Shown: positions 19,631 through 29,418, counted from the first letter of the stretch. The stretch is 64,000 bases of DNA from a bacterium (GCA_016716565.1 JADJWC010000002.1:372001-436000); one strand, 5' to 3'. Program-made: numbers and translations. The notes: generated by a model not told the origin, from the letters alone.

Positions 19631-20506
19631 ATGAATAAAACAGTTCACAAAGCATATGTTGGATTATTCTTTATTGTTGGAATAAGTGTAACCATATTGC
19701 TGGCAGTTTATGGTTATGATTATTATTCAACACCACTTGAAGAGCGTTTTTTCAATTCAAATCATGATATGCTCAAACCTAGCGGAGTATGGGGTCACGG
19801 CTTTGGAATCATCGGAACTTTAATGATGATTGTTGGTGTGAGCACATATATGATCAGGAAACGATTTCGGAAACTATTTAGCTTTGGTTATCTGAAGCAC
19901 TGGCTTGAATTCCACATTTTCCTTTGCTCGCTGGGTCCGGTTCTCGTTCTTTATCATACAGCTTTTAAATTCGGTGGAATTGTTTCTGTAAGTTTCTGGA
20001 GTATGGTTTTAGTTGTACTTAGCGGAGTCGTCGGCAGATTCATCTATTTGCAAATCCCAAGAACGATTCAGGGACAGGAACTGAGCATCGCTGAATTGAG
20101 CTCAATGAAAGAAAATCTTGCCAAAAGAATTAGAAATGTTTTAAGCGAGGATTCTTCAACACTGTCTGAATTTGAAAGAGTATCAACAGGAGACCGGTAC
20201 AAATCATTTAATTTTCTTACGGCAGTTGGATTTTTCATCAGGGATTACTTTGACATTAGAAAAGTACTGAGATTGCTGCAGAAAAGAATGGTATTACTTG
20301 GCTTAGGTAAAACTGAACGCTTTGAATTGCTCAAAGTTGCAAAATCGGAAATTATAGTTGTACGAAGGATTGCTCTTCTCAGAACTTTTCAGAAACTATT
20401 TCACTGGTGGCATATTTTTCATCTTCCTTTTGCGATTGCTATGTTCGTTATTATGATCATTCACGTGGCCGTCACAATAATTTTCGGCTATAAGTGGATA
20501 TTTTAA
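19631..20506 (+). CDS. Histidine-rich integral membrane protein, possible b-type cytochrome
   Basis: 291 residues with about five membrane helices: two in the first 75 residues, two at 88-138, and one at 264-285. A basic cytoplasmic loop with TPR-like amphipathic helices lies between the fourth and fifth. Histidines sit in or beside the helices: H56, H90, H95, H109, H258, H261, H264 and H278. That layout would suit haem b coordination, as in ferric-reductase-like or cytochrome b561-like proteins, but no exact family motif was recognised. It is followed within 26 bases by a membrane-anchored TPR protein, so the two probably work together. Confidence 0.6.
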   Translation: MNKTVHKAYVGLFFIVGISVTILLAVYGYDYYSTPLEERFFNSNHDMLKPSGVWGHGFGIIGTLMMIVGVSTYMIRKRFRKLFSFGYLKHWLEFHIFLCSLGPVLVLYHTAFKFGGIVSVSFWSMVLVVLSGVVGRFIYLQIPRTIQGQELSIAELSSMKENLAKRIRNVLSEDSSTLSEFERVSTGDRYKSFNFLTAVGFFIRDYFDIRKVLRLLQKRMVLLGLGKTERFELLKVAKSEIIVVRRIALLRTFQKLFHWWHIFHLPFAIAMFVIMIIHVAVTIIFGYKWIF

Positions 20507-20531
20507 AATCAAATAAATAATTGGAATAAAA

Positions 20532-21134
20532 ATGAAGTTTAAACCCATTTATCTTTACGGTTTGGTAGCTCTTATTGCAATTATAGTATTAATTGTGGTA
20601 GCCATTCAGGAAAATTCAGATTCAACTACTACATCTATGAACAACGAACAGGTTATGCCTGATGATGATGTTCACAAGCAATTGAGAAACCAGATGGATA
20701 CTTCACCTGGCAAAGAAAATGTGTCTGAAGAATATAGAAAAAAAATGGCTGAGCTTGAGAAGGCGGTTAAAGAAAATCCAAAGGATACAGCAGCTATAAA
20801 GAACTATGCTGATTATCTTTCTGCTTCTCATAAAATGGACGAAGCTGTTACTTACTATAAAAAAATTCTGGAAATTGATGCCAAAAGGTCAGATGTGTAT
20901 TTTGCACTGGCACTGATTTATTATAACCAACAAGATTTTATCAAGTGCGAAGAAGTTAATATGAAGGTACTTTCTTTCGATCCGAATAATCAGATGGCAC
21001 TTTATAATATCGGAGCAGTTGCCGCAACCCAGGGAAATAAAGAAAAAGCAAAAGAATTCTGGAATAAGGTATTATCTATTAATGCTGAGAGTGAAACAGG
21101 TAAGCTCGCAAAGCAATCATTAGGTAAGCTTTAA
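20532..21134 (+). CDS. Membrane-anchored tetratricopeptide-repeat protein
   Basis: 200 residues. An N-terminal membrane helix spans residues 5-25. A charged linker follows, then at least three TPR units (about 75-185: AAIKNYADYLSASHKMDEAV, SDVYFALALIYYNQQDF, QMALYNIGAVAATQGNKEKA). TPRs mediate protein-protein contacts. The arrangement resembles cytochrome-maturation or assembly TPR proteins, but no specific role can be shown. It is co-directional with the His-rich membrane protein and converges on the CHAT gene. Confidence 0.7.
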   Translation: MKFKPIYLYGLVALIAIIVLIVVAIQENSDSTTTSMNNEQVMPDDDVHKQLRNQMDTSPGKENVSEEYRKKMAELEKAVKENPKDTAAIKNYADYLSASHKMDEAVTYYKKILEIDAKRSDVYFALALIYYNQQDFIKCEEVNMKVLSFDPNNQMALYNIGAVAATQGNKEKAKEFWNKVLSINAESETGKLAKQSLGKL

Positions 21135-21148
21135 TCTCTTTCATAAAA

Positions 21149-24100
21149 TTAAGCGAACTTTCTCTTTCGAATCCGATTAATTGTCAAATAAGCTCCACTG
21201 ACGAGAAGAAGGAATAGTAAAATCTGTACGATACCAACTGTTGCTGCCCGTTCTACTTCGATTGAAGAAGTATTACCCGAAAGAACAAACGCAGACCAGT
21301 AGTACGGATTTGCAGAATGTTTCTTAATGAAATTTATTTTAGCAATTCTTAATGCCTCTGATTTTGATTTTCCATCTGCAAGTTGTGTATAAAAATCTTT
21401 CATAAAATAGGAAGTGTATTTATCATTCACATCCCATAAAGACACCAGTACACTTTTACTTCCGGCATCAAAGAAAGCTTTTTGCATTCCGATAACTCCT
21501 TCAGCTTCATCAATTTTGCCTAAACCTGATCGGCATGAACTAAGCACTACTAACTCACTATTTAAATTAAGCTGTACTATTTCACCAAGTTCTAAAAATC
21601 CGTCATCTGTATCATCATTCTGCTTCGCAAACAAGATCAGCGGCTGATCTTTTATTAGAAACGAATGTGTGGAAATATGAACTATGTTGCTTTGATGCAC
21701 ATTCTTTTTGAAGTTTGTCTCGGTTGCTTCATCGGATAAGAAAATGAGATTACCATCAATAGTATTATCGATACTTTCAATTTCATCTTTTGAATATTTA
21801 AGAGGAAACAACGAAATATTTCTTTGCTGAGATGTTGACAAATCAACCAATCCGCTCCTCACACTCAATGCGTATTCTGATTCCATAATGTATGGATCTC
21901 CAAACAGTAAGTTTTTACCACTTTGATTTTCGCTCTCATAGTTCTGCATAGCAAAAATAATTGATGAAGGAGTATAGGAAATGTTAAAATCATTTAGAAG
22001 AAAATTCTTATCACTGTATAAGTATGGACTCTCTCCCTCTCTCCACTCCGTAACCAGCATTTCAAATGGAAAATTCAAAAGTTCGGGGGGAAGACTGAAA
22101 ATCAAATTAGATCTATTTGGAATTGAAGAAAGGAAATCCTTGAACAATGTTTTGTATAATTTATGCGAAGCTAATGCATTAAAAGCAAACAAATCTTCAT
22201 TGATATAAATTTCTTGATTTTCAGGATTTGAACGATAGATTGATGAAACCTGTTCAAGCATGGATATTAGACTATCAGCACCAATGCTCAATGTGGTAAA
22301 TCTGAAATCTTCTGAACTTAGACTAAATATTGTTATTGAATTCTTATCGACATAAATTGAAACAATATTATCGCTTTTATTAAGTTGTTTCATGATTTCG
22401 GATATGCTTGCTGAGTAATTTCGTTTCAATAATAAATCAAGCTGCTTTGACCGGGAACTTAATTCACTTTTTAGATTTGATAATACTTGATTTAGTGAAT
22501 CCGTCACGGAATCATCATACAAACCGGAATTCGTCATCCATTGTAAGTCGATTAATTGTTCGTACTCACTTTCATTTTTAAGATGCGAAAGTAACTTTAG
22601 CCTGTCAAGATTAGATTTAGTGTTACGAGATCTTGATTTATCAATCACCAGAAATGCCTCTTCTCCTCTGCCCTGCTTTACGTATAATTCAGCAAGAGAA
22701 TTATAAACTGAATTCACTCCGGAAAAATGAGCAATCTGAATTTCCTGATTGAGTGTTAACGGTGATGTTATTTTTTCAATTACCTGGATTGCATTTTTAT
22801 ACCAGATTTCAGCTTCCGATAATTTTCCTTGCTCATCATAATTTTTACCTAGCAAGTATGCAGCTTCTATTTGATTGCTATAATCATTTACACTTTCACT
22901 AATACCAAAAGCTTTTTCAAAATTTTTTGATGAAATAACGTCATCGCCTTGAGCAAGGTATACTTTACCTCTGTACAATTCCTGAACACCAAGCAATTGA
23001 GTTAATTCATAAGTTCTTGACAAATCCTGAACTTCAGTAAGTAGTTTCAAAGCGTCCTGATATTTTTGTTGAAGAATAAACGTGTGCGCAAGTTCAGTCT
23101 TTATCACTAATGAACTATAAATATCACCAACCGCATCAGCGAGCTTGAGTGCTTTGCTAAAATACTTTTCCGATTCAGTTAAACTATCTACTGACGTTAG
23201 AATTGTACCAATCTTCGAATACAGTTTTATTGTCTCAAAAGGTGAATCCTGTAGCGTTTGTGATGATTCAGAATCTCTCAAAATTTTTAGTGCTTCAAAA
23301 GGTCTGTTCACATTAAAATAGAGTGCCCCAATTCCCTGGTCTATTTTAATTTCCGAGGAAACATCATTGATCGAATCTGCAATTGCTTTTGCAAGTGTGT
23401 AGTATTCCAGAGCCTTCGCATAGTTTGATTCGTTCGAATAAACATCACCTAATCCCATCAGATTTAATATCCTTCCGAGTTTATTTTCTCCAGCTAATGA
23501 TAAACCTTTTCTATAGTATTCATGTGCAGAATAATAATTTGAAATCTGCAGGTATAACGAACCAATATTACTTGACAAGTACGATAACCGCTCTTTATTC
23601 TTCAAACGTTCGTATAATTCCAGACTTCTCTCATAATTTTGACGGGATTCGATCAGATTATTCGTGTAAGTATATGATACTCCAAGTTCAGAATAAAGAA
23701 ATGCAAGCAGTTCAACATTCTCAATTACTTCTGCCATTTCAATTGCGCGTTGAAAATCTTCTCTTGCTTCATAGATTTCACCATATTGATCTTTAATGAT
23801 TGCAAGATTTGCGATTGATTTAATTTCTTCAATTTTATTTCCGGTATTCCTGGATTTCGCTAATGCGTTTTCGTACTCAGCTTTGGCTTTGTCGTAATCA
23901 CCTGATAAGAAATAAATCGTTCCTTTCAAATTAATAACCTTAGCCAAATACGGGTCATCAACTTCACACACTTTTTCTGCTTCTATTATGTTTCGAAAAG
24001 ATTTTTCATAATCACCAATAATTCTATAACCACTAGCGAGTTGTAAGTAAACTTCTTTTAATCTAAAAACTTGTTCAACCAGTTTTTCTAACTTTGCAAC

Positions 24101-24604
24101 TCCATCTGAAGTTTTTCCAGTTTGAAATTTGTGCAAAGCTTCGAGATACATATAATATGAGTTGTCTGATCTATCTTCATTTGAATTCAACCATTCACCC
24201 ACTTTATTCAAATTATCAGACAGTTTTGCTGAAAGAGTTAGTTCCTCATAAAACACTGGAATAGTTGGTAAAGTCGAAGTAAGTGCAAAAAGTTTCTCGA
24301 AATATTCTTTATAGTTACCTGACCTTTTTTCGATCAATGCAGAGAGAAATTCGCGCTCAAAATGGGATTGAATCGAGTTAATCTCTGATTGAATTTTTTG
24401 TTTATCTATTGGTTTATTCTGAATCAGATTAAGATAGTGACTGAATTTTTCAGATAGAATCGACTGAGGATAATTTTCAGTAACTGTTGTTGATGATTCT
24501 ACTACTTTTGATATGGTTTTATCAGGACCAGATATTCCTGTTAAGATTAGCAATACTGAGATCAGACAAATTGCAAAAACAATGAATTCCTTTAAATGAA
24601 GCAT
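21149..24604 (-). CDS. TPR-CHAT protein (caspase-like protease domain), membrane-anchored
   Basis: 1,151 residues. An N-terminal hydrophobic segment at 8-25 is followed by a long array of TPR units (about 130-680). The C-terminal CHAT domain (about 820-1110) has HISTHS, with the catalytic His near 980, and VVLSSCRSGLG, with the catalytic Cys near 1024. It also has the usual SLWDV and a conserved PYYWSAF. A final membrane helix lies at about 1127-1145 with a basic tail. Both dyad residues are present, so a working protease is plausible. CHAT proteases cleave partner proteins on signal. The gene lies three bases after the anti-sigma gene, in one operon with it and the sigma factor. Confidence 0.9.
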   Translation of the reverse strand: MLHLKEFIVFAICLISVLLILTGISGPDKTISKVVESSTTVTENYPQSILSEKFSHYLNLIQNKPIDKQKIQSEINSIQSHFEREFLSALIEKRSGNYKEYFEKLFALTSTLPTIPVFYEELTLSAKLSDNLNKVGEWLNSNEDRSDNSYYMYLEALHKFQTGKTSDGVAKLEKLVEQVFRLKEVYLQLASGYRIIGDYEKSFRNIIEAEKVCEVDDPYLAKVINLKGTIYFLSGDYDKAKAEYENALAKSRNTGNKIEEIKSIANLAIIKDQYGEIYEAREDFQRAIEMAEVIENVELLAFLYSELGVSYTYTNNLIESRQNYERSLELYERLKNKERLSYLSSNIGSLYLQISNYYSAHEYYRKGLSLAGENKLGRILNLMGLGDVYSNESNYAKALEYYTLAKAIADSINDVSSEIKIDQGIGALYFNVNRPFEALKILRDSESSQTLQDSPFETIKLYSKIGTILTSVDSLTESEKYFSKALKLADAVGDIYSSLVIKTELAHTFILQQKYQDALKLLTEVQDLSRTYELTQLLGVQELYRGKVYLAQGDDVISSKNFEKAFGISESVNDYSNQIEAAYLLGKNYDEQGKLSEAEIWYKNAIQVIEKITSPLTLNQEIQIAHFSGVNSVYNSLAELYVKQGRGEEAFLVIDKSRSRNTKSNLDRLKLLSHLKNESEYEQLIDLQWMTNSGLYDDSVTDSLNQVLSNLKSELSSRSKQLDLLLKRNYSASISEIMKQLNKSDNIVSIYVDKNSITIFSLSSEDFRFTTLSIGADSLISMLEQVSSIYRSNPENQEIYINEDLFAFNALASHKLYKTLFKDFLSSIPNRSNLIFSLPPELLNFPFEMLVTEWREGESPYLYSDKNFLLNDFNISYTPSSIIFAMQNYESENQSGKNLLFGDPYIMESEYALSVRSGLVDLSTSQQRNISLFPLKYSKDEIESIDNTIDGNLIFLSDEATETNFKKNVHQSNIVHISTHSFLIKDQPLILFAKQNDDTDDGFLELGEIVQLNLNSELVVLSSCRSGLGKIDEAEGVIGMQKAFFDAGSKSVLVSLWDVNDKYTSYFMKDFYTQLADGKSKSEALRIAKINFIKKHSANPYYWSAFVLSGNTSSIEVERAATVGIVQILLFLLLVSGAYLTINRIRKRKFA

Positions 24605-24607
24605 CTC

Positions 24608-25579
24608 TCAATTTTTCTCCAGACCGGAAATTATTTTTTGAGCTTCAGCAGCAAACCTTCCTTTACCTTCAATAACCTTATTAAAGTTTGATTTTGCTGA
24701 TTCATTGTCATCAATAAGCAGATAAGATCTGCCGAGATAGTAGTAAGTATCAAGTTTCAGATTTTCATAACTGCCCGAATTATTTTTTTCCAATGCAGTT
24801 TGAAAATTGGAAATTGCCAAGTCAACATTCTCTGAGCTATATGATTTGAATAATCCCAGGAATTCAGATTCGGAAATTTTCAGATATGTTAATCCAAGAA
24901 TATAGTGTGAATAGAAAATTGATCTTTCATTCTGATGTTCGGTGATATCCTGTTTTAAAAATTCTATCGCCTGCGGAAAGTCCTTCTCTTCAATGGCATT
25001 CATTCCCTGCTGAAATAATGAGGATGCTCTTCCCCGCGTCAGATTGGAATTTTCAAATTCATTCTGGAATAAATTCTTTTTGTAGTCAGGTGTTATTGAT
25101 GATGATACAACAAACAATCCGATGTAAGCAACCATAATCACTGCTATAACTGCGAAGGCATATTTAAATGCACCGGTTCTTTTTACTAAAGAGTTAACAA
25201 TAATACTGCTCTGCTTTAATTCTGGTTTTTGAGAAATGGATATACTAACGTGATTGCTTATCACAGAATATTCATTCTTCAACTCCTCATATTCCTTTTT
25301 GCATTCACTGCATCCAGTAAGATGTTTGCTGACTTTACGATTAAGTATTTGAATAATCTTATCATCAGATGCATCGCCAGCTTCATACATAATTAAAGAA
25401 GCAAGTAAATCTGCTGGAATATGCTCTCCTTTCGATAATGATGACTCAAGCTTTCTATAAACAGTCACGAAAGATTTTATCTCACTATCAGATTCGGAAT
25501 ATTGATGAATCAATTTCATCTCAATTTCGGATAAATTATCCTTTTCCAGAAGTTCTAATATTTTTTCAAATTTTTCCAT
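24608..25579 (-). CDS. Anti-sigma-factor-like membrane protein with zinc finger and TPRs
   Basis: 323 residues from ATG 25579; a TTG at 25603 is possible. The N-terminal part carries KHLTGCSECKKEYEEL, the HxxxCxxC zinc anti-sigma motif. A membrane helix follows (KYAFAVIAVIMVAYIGLFVV, about residue 145). The C-terminal periplasmic region has TPR repeats (QAIEFLKQDI..., DLAISNFQTALEK, DTYYYLGRSYLLIDD). Zinc anti-sigma proteins hold ECF sigma factors at the membrane until a signal arrives. The adjacent sigma gene upstream is its probable partner, and the CHAT protease downstream is a candidate for releasing it. Confidence 0.85.
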   Translation of the reverse strand: MEKFEKILELLEKDNLSEIEMKLIHQYSESDSEIKSFVTVYRKLESSLSKGEHIPADLLASLIMYEAGDASDDKIIQILNRKVSKHLTGCSECKKEYEELKNEYSVISNHVSISISQKPELKQSSIIVNSLVKRTGAFKYAFAVIAVIMVAYIGLFVVSSSITPDYKKNLFQNEFENSNLTRGRASSLFQQGMNAIEEKDFPQAIEFLKQDITEHQNERSIFYSHYILGLTYLKISESEFLGLFKSYSSENVDLAISNFQTALEKNNSGSYENLKLDTYYYLGRSYLLIDDNESAKSNFNKVIEGKGRFAAEAQKIISGLEKN

Positions 25580-25637
25580 GCTACCATTTTTAGTTTTTAT
25601 CAACCATGTAGTATCTCAATTATTTATTTCGTGACAT

Positions 25638-26206
25638 TCATTCTAACTTATCTTTTAGCTCGAGCAAAGTTCTGTAAAACATCTTTTTTACTGCAGCCTC
25701 ATTTTTGTTCAATTTTTCTGCAATTTCATTGAATTTCAAATCACCCCAAAATCTTAGCTTGATAATTTCCTGCTTTTCTTCGCTAAGTGTGCTCATAAGA
25801 TTTAGAATGCTTTCTGCGTCTATTACATCAGAAGCTTCTGTTAATTTATCCGGAGCGGGGATATTTTCTTTTAGATTTGTGAATGTTCTGCTTTTTTCTG
25901 TTTTGTACCATCTTACAAAATTTAAAAACAGCACTCTTCTTAGCCATTTCTCCGGTTCAATTATATTTTGATACTGTTCGGCAAAAGAAAGGTAAACACT
26001 TTGTGTCAGGTCATCAACATCATCAAGATTTGTAATTCTCTTCTGATTGTATTTTGATAAATAGTAAGAATAAGAAATCTGGCGAATGTATCCGGAAAGC
26101 TTTGAGAAAGATTGAGAGTTGCCCTCTTTCGATTTCTGGAGGAGGAGATTTAATTCATTGCCGGAAATATTTAAATAATCGATTTTTTTCTCTTTAATTT
26201 TGTCAC
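25638..26206 (-). CDS. ECF RNA polymerase sigma factor, start of gene uncertain (apparent one-base loss)
   Basis: Region 4 is clear near the C-terminus: LMSTLSEEKQEIIKLRFWGDLKFNEIAEKLNKNEAAVKKMFYRT. The frame continues upstream with region 2 (DDVDDLTQSVYLSFAEQY, then EPEKWLRRVLFLNFVRWYKTE) as far as KKIDYLNISGNELN. There is no ATG, GTG or TTG in that stretch before a stop near 26213. A GTG at 26206 would start the protein naturally (MTKLKRK...), but it leads into the seven-A run at 26183-26189 and is one base out of frame. Either an A is missing from the sequence or ribosomes slip there. Without it only a 98-residue fragment from GTG 25934 would be made. It heads the sigma/anti-sigma/CHAT operon. 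Confidence 0.8.
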
Positions 26207-26249
26207 GAAATTACTAAAGTTGATACTAAGTTAAAAAAAGTATCCGTTT

Positions 26250-27839
26250 ATGAGATTTTCACCTATAATATTATTTCTTTTTGCAGTAGCATTATCATTT
26301 GCTCAACCCAGGTTGGATATCAAGCCGAACACGGTTGAGTTTGAAGATTTATTCAACCGTATCGAGCATGCTTTTTTGATTAATGATGGCGATGCGATTT
26401 TAACCATAGACAGTCTCACCTATAACGACTCATTATATATTATTGATTTCGAAGATAACCTGCAATTACCATTTTCGATTGTTCCTGAAGATTCAATAAG
26501 AATAAATGTTGCCTTAAGTGGTTTTTATTTTGTTACTCTAAGTGATACTTCCGACACTATATTCGTTCACAACAATGGTGAAGAGAGCCCGGAGCCGCTT
26601 AGAGTAAGGGTCAGATTCTTCGAAGATGAATACGGAGAATTCAATGGTACAGTTGAAGACAGTTTGAATCCGGTAGATAGTGCGATTGTTCATTTCTTCT
26701 ATAATGGTATTTATTTGCTTGATACAGCGAGAACTAACTCTTCCGGATTTTACAACAAGATCCTGCCCGAAGGAGAGTATACAATCGGCGTTGAAAAGGA
26801 AGGATACTATGTTGTGTTTCATGACAGTACTTACGATCCCTTCTTCGCTGAATTTGTGGAACTCGATTCGGGCGATGTTAAAACCATAAATTTTAATTTA
26901 AAGAGGATTGATAACCCTGGACTTTCAGTAAGTGGACAAATTATAGATTCAATAAATGGTATAAATGTCAACAAAGGAATAATAATTGTTCGAACCGGTA
27001 CTCACGTACCGACTCCGCTGAACAAAGGAAATTCAATTCTGCTGGATACAATAAATACTTTTGCCGGATTTGTCAGAGCTGATGGATCATATTCTGTAAA
27101 CATTCAATCACCTGATTATTATTACTTGCAAGCCTACACCAATAACTTTCTTCCCGGTTATTATAATGATGAGGGAATTGCATCCGTCTATTGGCAGAAT
27201 GCTGATTCAATCTTAATCGATAATAACATCACCGATAAAAGCATATCTCTGGTCAGGGATTCTTCATATGGTGCAGGCAGTATCGGTGGAACAATATCGT
27301 TTACATCATTTACAGATCGATCAGATTACGAAGGGATTACAATTCTTGCAAAGAATATTCAAAATGGCGCTTTGTATTCATATAATTTTGGAAAAGATCT
27401 GGGCAGCTTCAAAGTTTCAAACATTCCTTACGGTACTTACGAGTTAGTTGCTCAGAAGATAGGATTAGATAATGCATTTAGTCAAACCGTGGTTATTGAT
27501 CCATTAAATAATCAGATTACAGGTATCAATCTTAATTTCATTATTAATAGTGTTAATGAAGATGACATATTACCAGGTGAATTTATTCTTTATCAGAACT
27601 ATCCAAATCCATTTAACCCTGCAACTAATATTTCTTTTTACTTACCATCGAATTCAAACGTAAAATTAAAAGTGATAAATATTCTTGGAGAAACTGTTGC
27701 AAATCTGATTGATGATGAACTAACTCAGGGGATGCATTCTGTTATTTTTGATGGGAATAGTTTGGCTTCTGGTGTTTATTTAGTTGTACTTGAAACCAGT
27801 CAATTCAGGTTTAGCAGAAAAATGATTTTACTTAAGTAA
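26250..27839 (+). CDS. Secreted protein with carboxypeptidase-regulatory-like repeats and T9SS-type C-terminal domain
   Basis: 529 residues. The signal peptide covers residues 1-18 (ALSFAQ). An Ig-like beta domain follows (about 20-115), then repeated beta-sandwich units of the carboxypeptidase-regulatory/DUF4480 type (FNGTVEDSLNPVDSAIVHFF, SGFYNKILPEGEYTIGVEKEG, and a second copy near 230-300). The C-terminus carries QNYPNPFNPATN and ends with KMILLK, the type IX sorting/anchoring domain. It is probably exported and released or surface-attached. Its function is unknown. It is divergent from the sigma operon. Confidence 0.85.
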   Translation: MRFSPIILFLFAVALSFAQPRLDIKPNTVEFEDLFNRIEHAFLINDGDAILTIDSLTYNDSLYIIDFEDNLQLPFSIVPEDSIRINVALSGFYFVTLSDTSDTIFVHNNGEESPEPLRVRVRFFEDEYGEFNGTVEDSLNPVDSAIVHFFYNGIYLLDTARTNSSGFYNKILPEGEYTIGVEKEGYYVVFHDSTYDPFFAEFVELDSGDVKTINFNLKRIDNPGLSVSGQIIDSINGINVNKGIIIVRTGTHVPTPLNKGNSILLDTINTFAGFVRADGSYSVNIQSPDYYYLQAYTNNFLPGYYNDEGIASVYWQNADSILIDNNITDKSISLVRDSSYGAGSIGGTISFTSFTDRSDYEGITILAKNIQNGALYSYNFGKDLGSFKVSNIPYGTYELVAQKIGLDNAFSQTVVIDPLNNQITGINLNFIINSVNEDDILPGEFILYQNYPNPFNPATNISFYLPSNSNVKLKVINILGETVANLIDDELTQGMHSVIFDGNSLASGVYLVVLETSQFRFSRKMILLK

Positions 27840-27948
27840 TTAGAGCTTGCCTGTAACTCATTTCTATTCTTATTTCAACTAAATAGCTCTCTGATAGTTT
27901 TATTACTAATAAGTAAATTTACTTTTGAATTAATAATATTATTTAGAG

Positions 27949-28869
27949 TTGAAAGAAAAATTACAAAGCAATAAAAGTTTTATTAAGCGTGGACTAAAGA
28001 CAACGCTTATTGGAATCATCGCCAGCCTGGTTCTCGCCGCAGTTAAAATATTCACAGGTATTGTTGGAAACTCTTATGCTCTCATAGCTGATGGCATTGA
28101 ATCACTTACAGATATTTTCACTTCTTCAATTGTTCTAACCGGATTATATTTTGCCGCTAAACCAGCCGATGAGGACCATCCGTACGGTCATGGAAAAGCA
28201 GAACCTTTTGCCGGGATAGCTGTTTCATTTGGTATTTTTATCGCTGCAATGGTGATTGTGGTTCAGAGTGTTTATGAAATAATTACACCACACCACGCAC
28301 CGGCACCGTTCACTCTTATCGTACTCGTACTTGTTATAATCATTAAAGAAGCACTGTTCAGATTTGTAATTAAAGTTGGAACCACCGTCAATAGTATTGC
28401 TGTTAAAAGCGATGCCTGGCATCATAGGAGTGATGCGATAACTTCCGCAGCTGCATTTATTGGGATATCAATTGCACTTATCGGTGGTGAAGGTTATGAA
28501 TCGGCAGACGATTTTGCTGCCCTCTTCGCATCGGTGATAATTATTTTAAATGCTTACAGGATTTTCAAGCCAGCTCTGTTTGAATTATTGGATACTGCAC
28601 CTCCGGCAAAAACGATTCAAAAAGTCCGCGACGTTGCTGTAAAAGTTGAAAATGTAATGGGTATCGATAAATGCCATGTAAGAAAAATGGGTTTTGATTA
28701 TTTCGTAGACATTCACGTTTTAGTTGATGCCAACCTTCCGGTTTTTAAAGGACATGAAATAGCACACAAAGTTAAAAATGAATTGATGAAAGAGTACTCC
28801 AACATAAGCGATGTTTTGGTGCATATAGAGCCATACTTTAGTGATAGCAGATCCCCCTCTTTAAACTGA
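27949..28869 (+). CDS. Cation diffusion facilitator family metal-efflux transporter
   Basis: 306 residues. Six membrane helices are followed by a cytoplasmic domain. Metal-site residues are visible: ALIADGIES (helix II), DHPYGHGKAEP, the HxxxHG loop, and KSDAWHHRSDAITS (helix V). The C-terminal ferredoxin-like domain starts near PPAKTIQKV. Family members export Zn, Fe, Mn or Co in exchange for protons; the metal cannot be decided here. The start is TTG at 27949, because no ATG occurs before the first helix. Its confidence is modest, with AGAG directly upstream. Confidence 0.92.
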   Translation: MKEKLQSNKSFIKRGLKTTLIGIIASLVLAAVKIFTGIVGNSYALIADGIESLTDIFTSSIVLTGLYFAAKPADEDHPYGHGKAEPFAGIAVSFGIFIAAMVIVVQSVYEIITPHHAPAPFTLIVLVLVIIIKEALFRFVIKVGTTVNSIAVKSDAWHHRSDAITSAAAFIGISIALIGGEGYESADDFAALFASVIIILNAYRIFKPALFELLDTAPPAKTIQKVRDVAVKVENVMGIDKCHVRKMGFDYFVDIHVLVDANLPVFKGHEIAHKVKNELMKEYSNISDVLVHIEPYFSDSRSPSLN

Positions 28870-28995
28870 TTATTTACTGATCCTAAATTTTCTTCCTGCT
28901 CTTTTCGATATCATTTAATATTTGATTTTTCTTGATTGTCACTTTTATAGTATAGCGATTACTATATATGTGTTATGACACTTAAAGGAAAAACA

Positions 28996-29418
28996 ATGAA
29001 AAAAATTAAAGTATTACTCGTGCTTTCAGCATTTCCGATTATTCTATTTTTTGGCTGTTCTGAGGAAAGTACTACTGAACCAACACCAACCGTTACTGCA
29101 CCATTAAGCAAATTAAGTGACATTCAAGACAAAGTATTTAATACAAATTGTGCTCTTTCTGGATGTCATGGTACTTCAAATACACAAGCAGGATTATTAC
29201 TGACTGCCGGCAACTCATTCTCGAATCTTGTGAACGTACAGAGCGTTCTCTTTCCGCAATTTAACAGAGTTCAACCAAATAATAGTGCAAATAGTCTGCT
29301 TATTAAAATTTTGAAAGGTGAAGTATCACCAAGAATGCCTTTTAACAGAAATCCACTATCAAATGCAGTCATCGATTCCATTGCAAAGTGGATTGACAAT
29401 GGAGCTTTAAATAATTAA
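28996..29418 (+). CDS. Small lipoprotein with a CxxxxCH haem-like motif
   Basis: 140 residues from ATG 28996, with AGGAA five bases upstream; the in-frame ATG at 28975 is less likely. The N-terminus is a lipoprotein signal with FFGCSEE as lipobox. The mature part has NCALSGCHG, a CX4CH arrangement, and a later methionine (SPRMPF) that could be the distal haem ligand. The domain IFNTNCALSGCHG...IDSIAKWIDNGA is the pattern of small cytochrome-like domains often fused to secreted enzymes. Haem attachment through CX4CH is plausible but unproved. The next gene, a secreted YCF48-like protein, begins 34 bases later. Confidence 0.72.
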   Translation: MKKIKVLLVLSAFPIILFFGCSEESTTEPTPTVTAPLSKLSDIQDKVFNTNCALSGCHGTSNTQAGLLLTAGNSFSNLVNVQSVLFPQFNRVQPNNSANSLLIKILKGEVSPRMPFNRNPLSNAVIDSIAKWIDNGALNN

